NCBI GenBank assembly: GCA_013397455.1
Contig: VYZB01000118.1
Coordinates: 916,548 to 980,547 of the forward strand
Origin: Crotophaga sulcirostris
Taxonomy: Eukaryota; Chordata; Aves; Cuculiformes; Crotophagidae
DNA: 64,000 nucleotides
Direction of reading: 5' to 3'
A program made the position numbers and the translations under genes. Of the stretch, positions 1-12,299 are shown in pieces (within the stretch, counting starts at the first letter, position 1; every line of letters starts with the position of its first letter). Below the pieces are notes generated by a model. It saw only the letters and a list, made by a program, of their open reading frames with translations. It did not search any database and had not been told where the DNA came from.

Positions 1-411
1 GTTTTTTGGTGTGTATGATCAACCTCCATAAATACAACAAAGCACAAAGCTCAGAGTATAATACATGAATCCTCTAGTAGCAAAGATGGAAGTGGTTATG
101 CCTAGAGAGATATTAGCAAGTAAAAATGAATTGCCTGTAAAATTATTTCTTCATGAAATAAGGCTGTGTGTTACAATGACCAACTTCTGCAAAGTTTTTG
201 CTGATATCTATAATGTTTTGTACTTACACCACAGCCTTTGGGTGAAGTGTTCTTTCTAGCACTACCTTGGTGGACCAGAGTTTAGAATTCACTGTTCATT
301 CTATTTCATTTTCCGCTTTCTGTCTAGCATTGGCCTGCTCCTTGTAATCATCAAATAACATCATTGCCTGATGCATTTACTTTTCCTTCCAGCATCCCTG
401 CTTTAGCTACT
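1..411. other. AT-rich intergenic or intronic sequence, no gene seen
   Basis: Nothing recognisable is seen before the CR1 element that follows. A 64-codon frame at 65-259 has no domain or splice context and is taken as chance. Confidence 0.6.
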
Positions 412-1118
412 CATCACTTGGGGATGAATGGCTGGAAAGCTGCCTGGAGGAAAAGGACCTGGGATGTTGTTTGATAGCCAGCCTAACGTGAGCCAGCAGT
501 GTGCCCATGTGGCCAAGAAGGCCAATAGCATTCTGGCTTGTATCAGAAATAGTGTGGCCAGAAGGAATAGGGAAAGGATCATTCCCCTGTTCTTGGCACT
601 GGTGAAACCACATCTCAAATCCTGTGTTCAGTTTGGGGCCCTTTACTACAAGAAAGACACTGAATTGCTGGGGTGTGCTTAGAGAAGTGTAACAAAGCTG
701 GTGAAGGGTCTGGAGCACAAGTCTTACGAGGAGCAGTGGAGAAAACTTGGATTGTTTTGTCTGGAGAAAAAGGAGGATGAGGGAAGACCTTCTCACTTTC
801 TACAACTACCTGAAAGGAGGTTGTAGCGAGGTGGGTGTCAGTCTCCCAGGTAACAAGGACAAGAGGAAATGGCTTCAAGTTGCACCAGGGGAAATTTAGA
901 CTGGATATTAGGAAAAAAATCTTCACTGAAAGGGTTGTCAAGGATTGGAACAGGCTGCCCAGGGAAGTGGTGTAGTCACTATCCCTGAAGGTATTTAAAA
1001 GACGTGTACATGAGTTGCTTAGGAACATGGTTTGGTAGTGGGCTTGGCAGGGTTAGGTTTGCAATTGAACTTGATTATCTTAAAGGTCTTTTCCAACCTA
1101 AATGATTCTATGATTCTG
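412..1118 (+). mobile_element. CR1 LINE, 5'-truncated copy with 3' end
   Basis: This is a non-LTR retrotransposon of the CR1 family. The first third still reads like the C-terminal end of CR1 ORF2 (see 428-682). It is followed by the usual CR1 3' segment, including 'ggaacaggctgcccaggga' near 947 and 'ttccaacctaaatgattct' near 1091. It ends in two near-copies of the ATTCTATG-type octamer, which is how CR1 elements end instead of in poly(A). Truncation at the 5' side is normal for the family. Frame breaks show that it is dead. The left boundary is approximate because the match fades around 405-430. Family assignment is from recognition of the sequence. Confidence 0.93.
428..682 (+). pseudogene. 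CR1 ORF2 reverse-transcriptase C-terminal remnant
   Basis: An open stretch of about 84 codons inside the CR1 copy. It contains '[20 protein letters not shown]' and a following '[19 protein letters not shown]', the conserved tail downstream of the CR1 reverse-transcriptase catalytic domain. The catalytic YADD-type motif and the endonuclease domain are not present, so it cannot drive retrotransposition. The frame ends in a stop where a live element would continue. It starts at an internal methionine only by chance, so it is not an independent gene. Confidence 0.88.
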
Positions 1119-4100
1119 AAAAGGAATCTTGATTCCATAACAGGACAGTGTAAGTGATTTAGCTGTAATCTTTCTTATGGATATGCTGGGATTGAGGCTG
1201 GACTTCCTGAGTACTCAGAGTCCCAGTTCTGCACTGCAAAACCTACAGTTGAAGCTGAGCTGCTATGGATTCATTTTCTCTGCTTAAAGTGGCTAGATTA
1301 GAGTTGCCTCTGATGGAACACTTCTGCTGATATTTCTTACAGACTGTGCACCTACTTAATGACAGCAGGGCAAAAGGTTGCAATCATAAAGTAAGAATTC
1401 TCTAGTTCATTGTAAATTATTTTTTCATATTTTGTCATCGCTACTTATTCTCTTTTTCCTTCCGAGATTGTTTAACATTGGAATTACAACACTGAAACTA
1501 TCTGAAGATACTCCATATGAAGAACTGCACTGAATTACTCCAGCCATTTGATATGGAAACAAATCTTGTCATTTCAATATATTAATGTAAAAGTAAAACC
1601 AGTGAAAAAAAAAACCCAGTGTCTCTATGGCCACATCCAGTTTGGCATAGCATACTTTCAGTACTACATTTTCCCTGTGGTAATTGTTGCAGGTGCCAAG
1701 GACAATATGAGTCAGACTGTGTGGCACATTATGGAGAGATAATGCTGTCATCAACTGTAAATATTTCAAGTGTAGTCACAGGTAGTGGTTTTTTACCGCC
1801 CTGGTGTCTGAAGTCATATGAGGGTTCTAGATTTTATTTCTTGTGAGAAACAAATAATCAAAAATTCCTTTTCCACTCCTTGCAACTATAGGAAATAAAT
1901 CCACTGTTAAAAGGTTCAAAAACCAGACACAAATGCAAACAAAAAGTGGGAATTTTTATCACCATTTTTATCTATTCCTGTAGTTTTTTAAAGCTTGGAA
2001 TTTGTCTATGTTGTTAATGAATCAACATGGAAAAAACTACAATTACTATCCAAAAGATACAAATAGTAAACAGAAGTCCAGAAGGTTCAATGGATTTGTT
2101 CAGGTTTTCACATAAAGCCATAGACAGATCCTAAATCTAGTTCTCCTAAACAACAAACCAATCACTTATTCATGGGACTATCTTTACAATTTGGATAATG
2201 TTTGCTTAAAAAAAAAACTAACAAGAATGACTGACTGTTGAAACCAAAGCTTCTGGGGAATATGCATTTTAAATTAAAAAACCTTACAGATATCTACGCA
2301 GTGAAATAGAATCAATAATAAGCTGTTGATCCCCAAGCTTAAGAATGGAAATTTTAAAAAGCTTTTAGAGGAAATCTCAGTAACATTTCCTAAGATTTTA
2401 TTTAATTTTAAAAATCTGAAGTATTTATCTTACTTCGTTCTAAAACTAAAAGTGCTTTCAATTTTTTTTTTTATTTTTTCTACTACAGAAGGCAGATAGA
2501 AAAGAAAGAGATTATATTAACAGCAAACTTGATTTTTTTTGAGATTTAAAATTTCAGTGAGATTTGTGCTGCTAACATCTACATCCGAAACGCATAAGGG
2601 CACTTTGGGGAAAATCAGTGTACAAACCATGGCATGGAGATTTATTTTTTACTACCTATGGAAACCAAAACAAAGTGGAGCAGAAGGTAGACAGTCTTAC
2701 AGAGATTACATGAAGGTATTGAAAGTCCCTATGCTAATGAATGTTTGCTAAGCCCTCTTTTATTATCTTCTATCTAAATATCTTCACAAGGAATTGTCTT
2801 CACTGATCACTACTATCACTATTACTACTGTGGGTATGTAGGTGAAAGGTCTGTTATATACAGAAAAAAATTAAAAGGGCTGAATTCAGGAATAAAAGTA
2901 TGTTTACATGGCATACACTTCAGGATTTATAACACAATTGTCTTTTCAAGAAAGGGTCACTTTGCAATACAATAGTTGTTTCATTTATCTTGTGCTGAGC
3001 TACAATAGAATGTGGACTCAAAGTTGATTAAAAATTAAACTGCACTTTATTCAACATATTGGTAAAGCAATGCTGCATAAATTGAACTGACTTATCCATT
3101 TCTCTCATCACAGTCTGCTCTCTGGTTTCTTTTTACATGCAGATATTCTTAAATGCTGGCCATTTTCTGAGAATTTAAATGTTAAGGATTAGAAGAGCTA
3201 ATTGCTACCAGAGCTAATGGACGCTACTACATGGAGCATGACTGGAACATTCTTCTGCTTCATTTGGTTCTCTGTTATTCCCTTCCTGTACAGTCAGGAG
3301 ACCACCTGCTATACTCTTATGGTATAGAAATACAGTGAAATTATTTCTAATTCCACATATTTCATATAAATATATGATAGAAATCTATTTGTATTGCATA
3401 GACATGGCTGGACTCTCAGTACACGAAAATTTCCGGAGTTGGACTCCACATGAATTCATCCCTAATGCTAGGAATAATTTTATTTGCTACTAAGGAAGTC
3501 CTCCATTTTTTTGTCCTCACATCAATTCTTAAAAGTTCAGAGTGTAATCATAGTTGCATAAGGTACAGCAAGCCACAAGTAAGTAAGAAGGACAATTAAG
3601 ACCACTTTCTCACAGGATTAGGTAACTCATGTAGTTTCTCAGATGTAAACTGTCCAGCTGATTTTTTTTTTGTCCTACCCTTACATTCAGGTTTTTTATA
3701 ATCCTATTCATTTTAGGTAAGTAAAGCACTTAGCTGGCATTTTCACCCACGACATATACAAAAATCTAACTTCAGAGGCCTCTTGTTCTATTACATCTTT
3801 CTCCTTTGGAAACACAACTGTATTATCTTGAATATTATTTGTTTGTTCCTTATCCTTAGTTTCCTAAAATATTGTTAAATATTACAACCACATCTACTGT
3901 CTGTACCATTTTGTTACATAAAGAAGCTTCCTGACAGCAAGAAATTTAATGTGCCTTTGATTTTTGAATCATTACTTTTTTTTCACAGTGTAGTACCTAC
4001 TTCCTTCCTTCAGAATCATCTTACTAAACACAATTAATATTTCACCATTTGAGTTTTCTATTTCAAATTGTCATTAGTTTTATATATTCTAATGGAAAAT

Positions 4101-7100
4101 GAAGCTTAATTGTTGTTAATATTTATTTCTTCATTAAAATAAAAGATATTCTGCTTTTATTACTTTCCTGTGAGGCTCTTTATCTCTAGAAATCATTTCG
4201 TGAAATAACAATTTCCAGATAGCAAAGGAAGTATTTAAAATGGTTTACATTAAAATACCCTCAAGTCCCAGGATATTCATGGTTAGAACTCCTTCTACTT
4301 CCCCTTTCCCAAGACCTTGGATTTCAGGTCATCTGTGCAACAGCTTTTAAGGTCAAAATACTTGTTAGCTTATTAAAACAGAACCAGCTTCAAAGGAGAA
4401 AGGCCTGAAAATCACCTTTCTTCAGCATAGCCTCTGTGAAAAAAATCCCTTATAAAGTCAGAGTTTTATTCCAGAGTGGAGGAGAAGAGAGAAAGGAAGA
4501 ATTACATGTGACAGATTGTGACAGATCCCAGTATCCTCACTTAATGCACACAGTAACACAGTTCTGAAAATCATCAGCAACCTCAACTATAGGTAAGCGT
4601 AAATGTCAGAAGAGAGTAGAATTAGGATTAGTCTAATTAGAGTCAGTGGGAAAATATAGATGACAAAACAACAAGGAAACAAAAAAACCCAAACCCAGAA
4701 CAATAATGTGGATCCTCACACTTACTGGAGTCTCTCACTTCAATGTTCTTTTGTGTGATGCTCTTTCATCTATTATATAGCTGCAAAATCAGTTTTGAAG
4801 CTTCTATACTTCTCATACTCTTTGCAATGAAGCCCGTTTTCTATCCATTTTTCTTAGTCCCCCATGCAGCTTCCCATTGTATGTACAATGAATTATGTTC
4901 TGAATCAACCTGTCTTCGTCTAGTCTCTGGAATTCCCTCAGATGGGTTTATTCTGCACTGTGCTTTGGCTTCTCAGTTGTTTTGACCTGTTCCTTTTACA
5001 GCTTAGCATCCTATGCCATTTGGAAGGATTTCTCTCATTTATTTGGAGGTAGCTACATGGGAATAAGGTCAGGCATAGATAATTATTTATTATTCAGTTT
5101 TTGTATGTTTTCAGATTTGTGCCTGTGGGCCATAGGTCTCACATCCATCTGCCTATAGATTTCATTTTTCTGCCACAGGCTTCTCATAAGGAAGCATTTC
5201 ATTGTTTTATCCACTCGTTTACGATCACAGGAGTCAGGAAGTCTTTGGCACTTACTATGGTGACTGTACAGAATTTGTATTGTTCATCTCTTAGCCCTTC
5301 TACTTCTTTCCTCCATTTGGACAGTAAAGTCTTGGTTTCTTTTTCTCTGTCCTTTTACCCCTTTGATTTGTTCCGTATAACAGGTCAGTTCTTTATTTCA
5401 CCTTTTAAATCCAAACTGAAAATCCAGCTTTCTTAGTGACAATTCTTTATGGCCCTTTGACTGCACTTGATTTAATTCCAAATAGCAAGTGCGTTTTGAA
5501 GTCGTTAGCCTCCTCATTAATGCTTCTGTATTACATGACATAGTCAAGGCCTCACAGTCACTGAGCTCTGCCCCCATTAAGCTCTGTTATCACTGGCTGA
5601 GAGCAGCCTCATCGCCTGTTTGGTCTCACAGAGGAGCGTGGGTTCAGATCACCGTAGGTATGAGAGTGTGCAGGTTTTAGATAACACATAGCAACTCCAG
5701 TCGCAGGATGGATAGTGATATACAGTAAAGGACATGTTTACATCATGGAGCTGGTATTGGGCACAAACTCTGAGGTCTGCCCAACAGGAGACTAGGAAAT
5801 GGTAAAGAATGAGACATGGCAAGGAGGAAAGGAACAGCAAAATAAGATATGAAAAAGGGAAGGCAAATAAATGGTGAAGAGAGTCAGGACACTTACATGA
5901 AACAAACTATTTGCTGTTTAACTCCACAGAAAAGGAGACTGAGTTTTCCTAAAACAGACTCAGGGTGGAGCTTGTCAGTTCCGTTTATCTAATACTGATG
6001 TTTAACTAGTCTGGAACTATACTAAAGAAACTAAACTGAAAGGAGTTTATTTTTAAGCTTTCCAAAATCATATTAACTTTCCAAAATTAATAAGCATATG
6101 GTCTCATTTGAAAGCTTCCTAAATAATTCTTTGCCTCGGATAACTTAATGTACAGTGTTATAAAATGGAATTTGCAAAGAGATCGCTGAATACATTGTAT
6201 TCTGCAATATATATGGCATGGAGTGCTGCCACCTTTTGGTTATAACAAATTAGAATTGTTACAAGAGAGCTCTGAATACGTTTAAGCAAAATGAATACCA
6301 TCTAATGTATAATATGTTCGCTAAGTATCATTAAATACAGTTACCATTGTTATTAAAATTAATAATTTTTTTATTAAAGACTGACTCGGAAATGTAAGAT
6401 TGCTACTTAAAATAATGTGTCCTTTCATTTAGATTCTCATTTTATTTTATTTTTGAACCTTTTGCTCTTTCGAAGATCCGGATAAGCAGAACAATAAAGG
6501 ATTTTCCTCATAATGTTTAAAAGAGTTTAAAACACATATGGAATTATATTAGTTATATTTCTGCAAGTCCCTCTATTAAAACCAGCAGATTGTAGCATCT
6601 GTATCTTGAGTACGCCTATTTTTACTTAGATAATGATTTGCAACTGTTTTCAAGATTTTAAAAACAAGAATCTCTCCTTAAAATATGACATTTGTTTTGA
6701 TATTATGTTTCAGAGATAATATACAATCCCATAGTCCAGTGGTAGAACAGTAGGCAGCCATTTCCATCTATTTCTATGGTAACCAATGGTGATTGCATTT
6801 GTTAATAGTAATTAAGAGGGAAATAACCATCCTTTTGAGGGACATTTCCAGCAGTTTGATTTTACCTGTTTCCTTCCACGTAAGGATGGAAAGTAGTTTT
6901 CTTTCTGTGCATTCATTTAAATTAATGTTATACCCAAGTTACATCCTCTTCAGAGACATGTCTACGCAAGAGACTACCATATAGTTACTTCTCTTTACAT
7001 AAATTTCCACAGATCAGAAACTGTTTTCATAGAACATTTGTTTAGCTTTAGTAGAGCTTAGTAGTGGATGGGGTTGTTTTGTTTTGAAGAAAGTGAGACA

Positions 7101-10100
7101 TTGGCTCTTGAACAGAGTATTTATTATTTTTCTTTCAAATCTTTAGTGTTGCTTTGCAGTTAAGTCTAGTTAAAGTTTCTGGATTGGTGGCAAATAGGAA
7201 AAGCTTGAAATGTGACTTGAAAGGCAGGTAAGTCAATAGCCAAGTAAGTGTTACAATCAGACTGTTTTCTCTGGAGACTTTTCAATATTAAGATTTTAAA
7301 CAATCTGGATATGTATATATTTACTCTCAAATTTCTTTGCTTTTTCACTGTACACTGCCAGCTACAATGGGGGAAAAAACTCCTCACCAAAGCCTGTTAT
7401 CTGCTGTAGTGGTTTTTGTGTTGTTTTCTGTGCAAAGCAGTTGTTTACTCTGCATAATATTGACATTTCTCACCTATTCAAAGTGGTTTATTCCATTTTA
7501 AGAAAACCAGTGAAACACCTTCTTGGCTCAGGCTGTTTCTTCAATTCACTTTACAAGCTTCCCACTGATTTAGATGTCTTTCTCTTATATGAGTCAGTTT
7601 CTTGGTGCAAGGACACTGCCATTCATTCTTCCACATTGTGTATGTTTTGGCATTTTCCAGTTCTGCTGATGCAGTGATATGTTTTCTGTCAAAGGCAGTT
7701 TACAGGCACATTACCCTGCTTTACAGGAACAGTGAGCTACAACGATTTCCTGAGGAGAAACTTCCAAATGCAGTGTGTGAGATTTCTCATCTCCCAACTA
7801 CATTAATTACATTATCTCCCTGAAACAACATTCAAAATGAAATAATTCACTGAAAGTCCTGCATACAGTCCAGCTGTCTGGAATTCTGTAATGCTTCTGT
7901 CATCTATAAATAATTCGCAGAAAGCCAACTGGGAGACTGCATACGCATTTTCTGTGCTCTCAATATCTGCCAGACATGGGTAAGGAAAGATTTTCAACCT
8001 GACAGCTGTGGAGAGCTAGAAGTTTACCAATTTCAAATCTTAAAAAAATCTCTGGTCTGGATTTAGTAAAAAATAAAATTGGCTTTTAAAAAAACCATTT
8101 ATTTTTAAATAGACTTTTAAAACTTTTCTGACTCTTTTTATTTATTTTGAAGTTCACTCAGGTCACAAGGTTTATTATAACCAAGATGACAAGAATTTTA
8201 CTTTGAAAGGAAAAAACGTGGTTTTTACATAGTCACACATCTTTGGAAGATGGAGCTTTCAGAAAAAAAATATGAAAAACCATGAGAGCTGCAATAAAAT
8301 CATGAGAATTAAGAACACTGATAGAGGAAGTTTTTTAACTTGAAAAAAACAGAGTAGCCTGTTAGAACAGAACTATATGATTAATTCCATAGGCAAAAAG
8401 ATTACATATATTGCTGACTTTTATAGTTAAATAACATTAATGAAATTTGTTATGTACAAGTCTGAAGCTATACCTAACAGGACTGTTTATTTTCTTTTAT
8501 GTGGTATTTCTTCTTTGCACATTAATGCTATGAGGGGGGAAGGAATTATGGCATCATTAATATAAATTCAGATGTGTTCTAACTGAATTTATACTTACTT
8601 ACACCAGTTACAGATTTGTCCCATTATTTGTGTTTTCATGTTGTGTCAAGTAGCAAAAATAATTTTTGACCTTGTGATCAAAGGGAAAAAATCTCACAAT
8701 TTCCCTTTGAAAGGCAAATGGGACATGTGACTCTCTGAGTTATCTTTTTTGTAGTTATATCCTACAAACTTTGATTATAATAATGGTAATTTTGAATGAA
8801 GATTATAGCATTGGACCAATCACAGACCTAAGTTAGCTCCAAATTGATAAAAGTTCATTGAAGACAATTGGTTGCATCTATTTACACCCGAACTGATTTT
8901 GGTTCAGTTCCTTTGGGAGACTGTATTTTCCTTCAGCTATTAGAATCTTGTGTCCCAAAGGAAGAGCCATTATCATATAATTTGCACAAAGGAACAGCAT
9001 CAAATGCTGCATAAATAAGAATGGAAAATTAAGTTTTAAAAGGGAAGCATGCTTCTTTATTTAAGGACTTTCAGGAGGAAAGCATACAAGTGTGACCTTA
9101 TATTTCAGTATCTATAGGATGCCCCATGGAATGGAGAGTCCCGGATTCTCATTTGCACATTTTCTCTCTGCTTGCTGTACTCAGCTAACATCTCTCAACA
9201 AATCCTCATTTAATAGTTCAAGAGAAAAAGCTGGTAGCACCTGTAAAAATAGTAGTACTTCAACATGTTCTTAAAATTCTGCAGAAAAAAAAAAAAGTCT
9301 TAGTGAATCCTTTGGGAAAAAAGACAATATTTGCTGCTACCTTCCTGTCATGGCGGGCATTGTTCTGTATCTTGAAATTGTGTTGTGATTTTTTTCCCTC
9401 TTCTTCATTGTCTTGTTGCAGGTATTGTTTTTCTGTTTCCCGTGGAGCCAAAATGGATAAAATGCAGAAAAGAGTGATGGTTAATGAGAGTAAGAGTGAG
9501 AATGCAGCAATAATACGAGTAATAAAAGGTGAATTTCAGTTCAGAGAAAACATAAATATCTCTATGTAGTATTCTTGAGGATAGAATGGAAGAAACAACA
9601 CTCATTCAGAGGCTTTACAGGATTAACTTACTAACAAATATCACCTTTTAGTGCCCAATACTTTCACAAGATAATTTGAGAACCAGTACATTTGGTGTTT
9701 GAATTGACGATCAGTTTCTGCACATACAGTATTATCATTATTGCTTTGAATTTTCTCATGGGAAAGTCTTGCAAGTTAAGATTTTCAGTTCTTAAATTAT
9801 TATGAAACTTGCATTTAGATAAAAAATGTTGTGAACATGCCCCTCAAATACTCTTTAATGGATCTTTGTACCGTGTGGTGTATGCCCTTTAGAATATAAG
9901 GTCAGAATTGTATGTTTTCTCCCTCATGAAAGCAAGAGTTTCTGCTTTAGAAGTAGTATGCATCTTTTTCAGATATCTGAAGAATGAAGGCCTGGGATTC
10001 TTTGTCGAATATTTTTAAAAGATATTTTGAAATGCTTTATTAGGGTTTAAAAATAGTTTATTTTCTCAAGAAGAAGGGGAAAAAGGAAATTCATTAGTAT

Positions 10101-11261
10101 AACTTGTATAGCTTTGATAATCTATTTAAGTATTATTGCTTTTCAGAGTATAAAGAGCATCTCAAGTAAATACTATTTATCTACTCTTTCAAACAATTCT
10201 TCCCTCTTCCTTTCTAAAATCTGACTATGGAAAAGTAATTTTTCTTAAGGGACAAGTCTCAAGATCTCTATATTGGGCTGGCCTTTCATCTAGGTAAAAT
10301 GATCTGTTCTTAGAAGTAATAGCCATGTTTTTCTCATTGTCTCTTAGCTGCTTTGTTTTTAGAGTACGTCTACATTCACTGAAGGCAGGGTTCAACACAT
10401 CAAATGTAAGGTTTTCTATTTAAAAGAACCCTGAAGTAGCTATCTAAAAAAACCCCAGAAAAATGAGTTGTGATTGTCTGTCCATGAATAAGTCTGAAAT
10501 TTGCAGTGTTGGATAAGAGGAATGGTAACGGTACCACAGAATTCTTATCTGTATAAGTACCATAGACAAGCTTGTATAATTTTTATTTAAAGCAATTGCA
10601 AAGATTTTGGCTGAGAAACCAATTTTATTTCCGCTGATTATTCTGAATGGCTAAACAGAACGTGTTTTCAGTCAAAAACCCACATAAGTAATACCTACTC
10701 AAAAGCACAAGATTATAAGTATTATGTCACATCACTGATGGATTCACTCTTAAACATATGATTCTTGTCATAAAAGCTCTCAAACAACAAGTTTTCAGAA
10801 TAGACTGTTGAGCAGTTGTCAAAATGTCACACGCCCTATATATAGTGTTGTCTTTAAAGAATGTAAGTGTTGGGCTTGGGGAGGAAATAAAGATTTCTCC
10901 ACTAGACTGACAAATTAAGGCTACCGTTTCTGTCATTTGAGATGAATTGTGACATTGTTCCTTTCTCTGTCAGCATTTATAGATCTTTTCTTTCTTCTAT
11001 TGCCTCTGCTTTCATTAAAATTCTCAAGATCTATAATTAGTTTCCAAGAGGAGCGTTTTGCATCCTTTTTGATATGTGCCATTTATTTTAGCCAACTAGA
11101 ACATGACGCACAGTAATCTCACATACAGAAAGAAGTAACAGTCACAAAGATTTCCACAGAACCATACCAAACAAGTCTAGTATAGTTGTCAAACATTAAA
11201 TCTTTTCACTCTTGCTGTTTCATTCTTCATTTCATCACCATGCTTAAATATCCATGAAATA
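1119..11261. other. Long AT-rich stretch without recognised genes
   Basis: About 10 kb with no supportable exon, RNA gene or repeat family. Frames of 60-111 codons are present (for example 4743-4985 and 5101-5436). They have low-complexity composition rich in Ser, Phe and Leu, fitting pyrimidine-rich DNA rather than selected protein. A cluster of inverted repeats lies at 8890-8963. Ancient repeats too decayed to see by eye may be present. Confidence 0.55.
8890..8963. repeat. Two overlapping inverted repeats
   Basis: Arms gaactga (8890-8896) and tcagttc (8904-8910) pair perfectly with a 7-base loop. Arms ttcctttggga (8908-8918) and tcccaaaggaa (8953-8963) pair perfectly over 11 bases with a 34-base spacer. 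The two stems share three bases, so they could not form together. There is no sign of transposon ends or an RNA gene. A stem of this size is expected about once by chance in a window this large. Confidence 0.5.
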
Positions 11262-11690
11262 TGAAGACGGTCAGAGGGCTGGAGCACCTCTGCTATGAGG
11301 ACAGGCTGAGAGAGTTGAGGTTGTTCAGACTGGAGAAGACTGGGGAGAACTTATAGCAACCTTCCAGTACCTGAAGGACACCTTCAAGAAAGCAAGTGGG
11401 GTCTTACAAGGACACATAGTGATAGGACAAGGGGGAATGGCTTTAAATTGGAAAGGGAACGATTTAGATTAGACATTAGGAAGAAATTCTTTATGATGAG
11501 GTTGGTGAGACACTGGAACAGGTTGCCCAGGGAAGCTGTGGCTGCCCCCTCCCTGGAAGGCTGGGTGGGGCCTTGTGCAGCCTGATCTAGTAGAAGGTGT
11601 CCCTGCCCATGGCAGGGGGGTTGGAACTGGATGATCTTTAAGGTCCCTTCCAACTCAAACCATTCTATAATTCTATGATTGCATGATTCT
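11262..11690 (+). mobile_element. CR1 LINE 3' fragment
   Basis: A CR1 copy starting in the untranslated or terminal part ('ggtcagagggctggagcacc' near 11269). It runs through 'ggaacaggttgcccaggga' near 11515 and the ATG-poor 3' tail to a run of ATTCTATG-like octamers ending near 11690. It is shorter than the copy at 412 and carries no reverse-transcriptase frame. The 3' end is well preserved, including the 'ggtcccttccaactcaaacc' segment near 11642. The reverse-strand frame at 11384-11653 lies inside this repeat and is not a gene. Confidence 0.94.
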
Positions 11691-12281
11691 AAAGATGAAC
11701 AACCAAGTCTGTGAGGTCCAAAGTAACAAAGTCAAAGTATGAAATTTTGATACGGGATGAAATGTCTGATCCAAAAGACAACATTGACATTGAAAATAAT
11801 CATAAGATGTGCTTCTCGCACCATGTCCCAAAATTATGTTTCTAAAACCTTTGTTTAATACCCTTCCATTTCAAACATTCCTCAAAACTCACCAAGTGAC
11901 TCGTTAGATTAAGAAGTTGTCTGGTGAGTGTGATACTGTTTCTGTATTTGTCTAAAATAATTCTAGTGTAGGTATCTAGATCATTTCAGATAGTCAAAGC
12001 TGGAAGATGTACACAACGGCAGCGAGGTACTTAGAGGTTTCAAGCCCGTGGAAATATTCAAGGGACACCTACCACACAGTGAGTAAGACCAACACCAAAA
12101 TATAGTAGTAGTTAAGCTTTTGGTTAAAATACACAAATAAAAAAAGTAAGACTAAATGGACAGATTTTATATTGGTAGGCATTATCAATGGAGTTAAGAA
12201 GGTCCCTGTACTGCTCAGCAGATTCATAAATTACTCAGAAAATGGTGAACACAACAAGGGCTTGACCATAACATGTAATAG

Positions 12282-12299
12282 ACAAACAAACAAACAAAC
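12282..12299. repeat. (CAAA)n microsatellite
   Basis: Four and a half perfect copies of a CAAA tetranucleotide. No neighbouring retroelement was seen for which this could be a tail. Confidence 0.85.

Noticed and set aside
428..682. A possible small gene starting at ATG 428
   Set aside because: It is the C-terminal tail of CR1 ORF2 within a truncated retrotransposon.
5101..5436. A 111-codon forward frame
   Set aside because: The composition follows CT-rich sequence and no motif or signal is recognisable.
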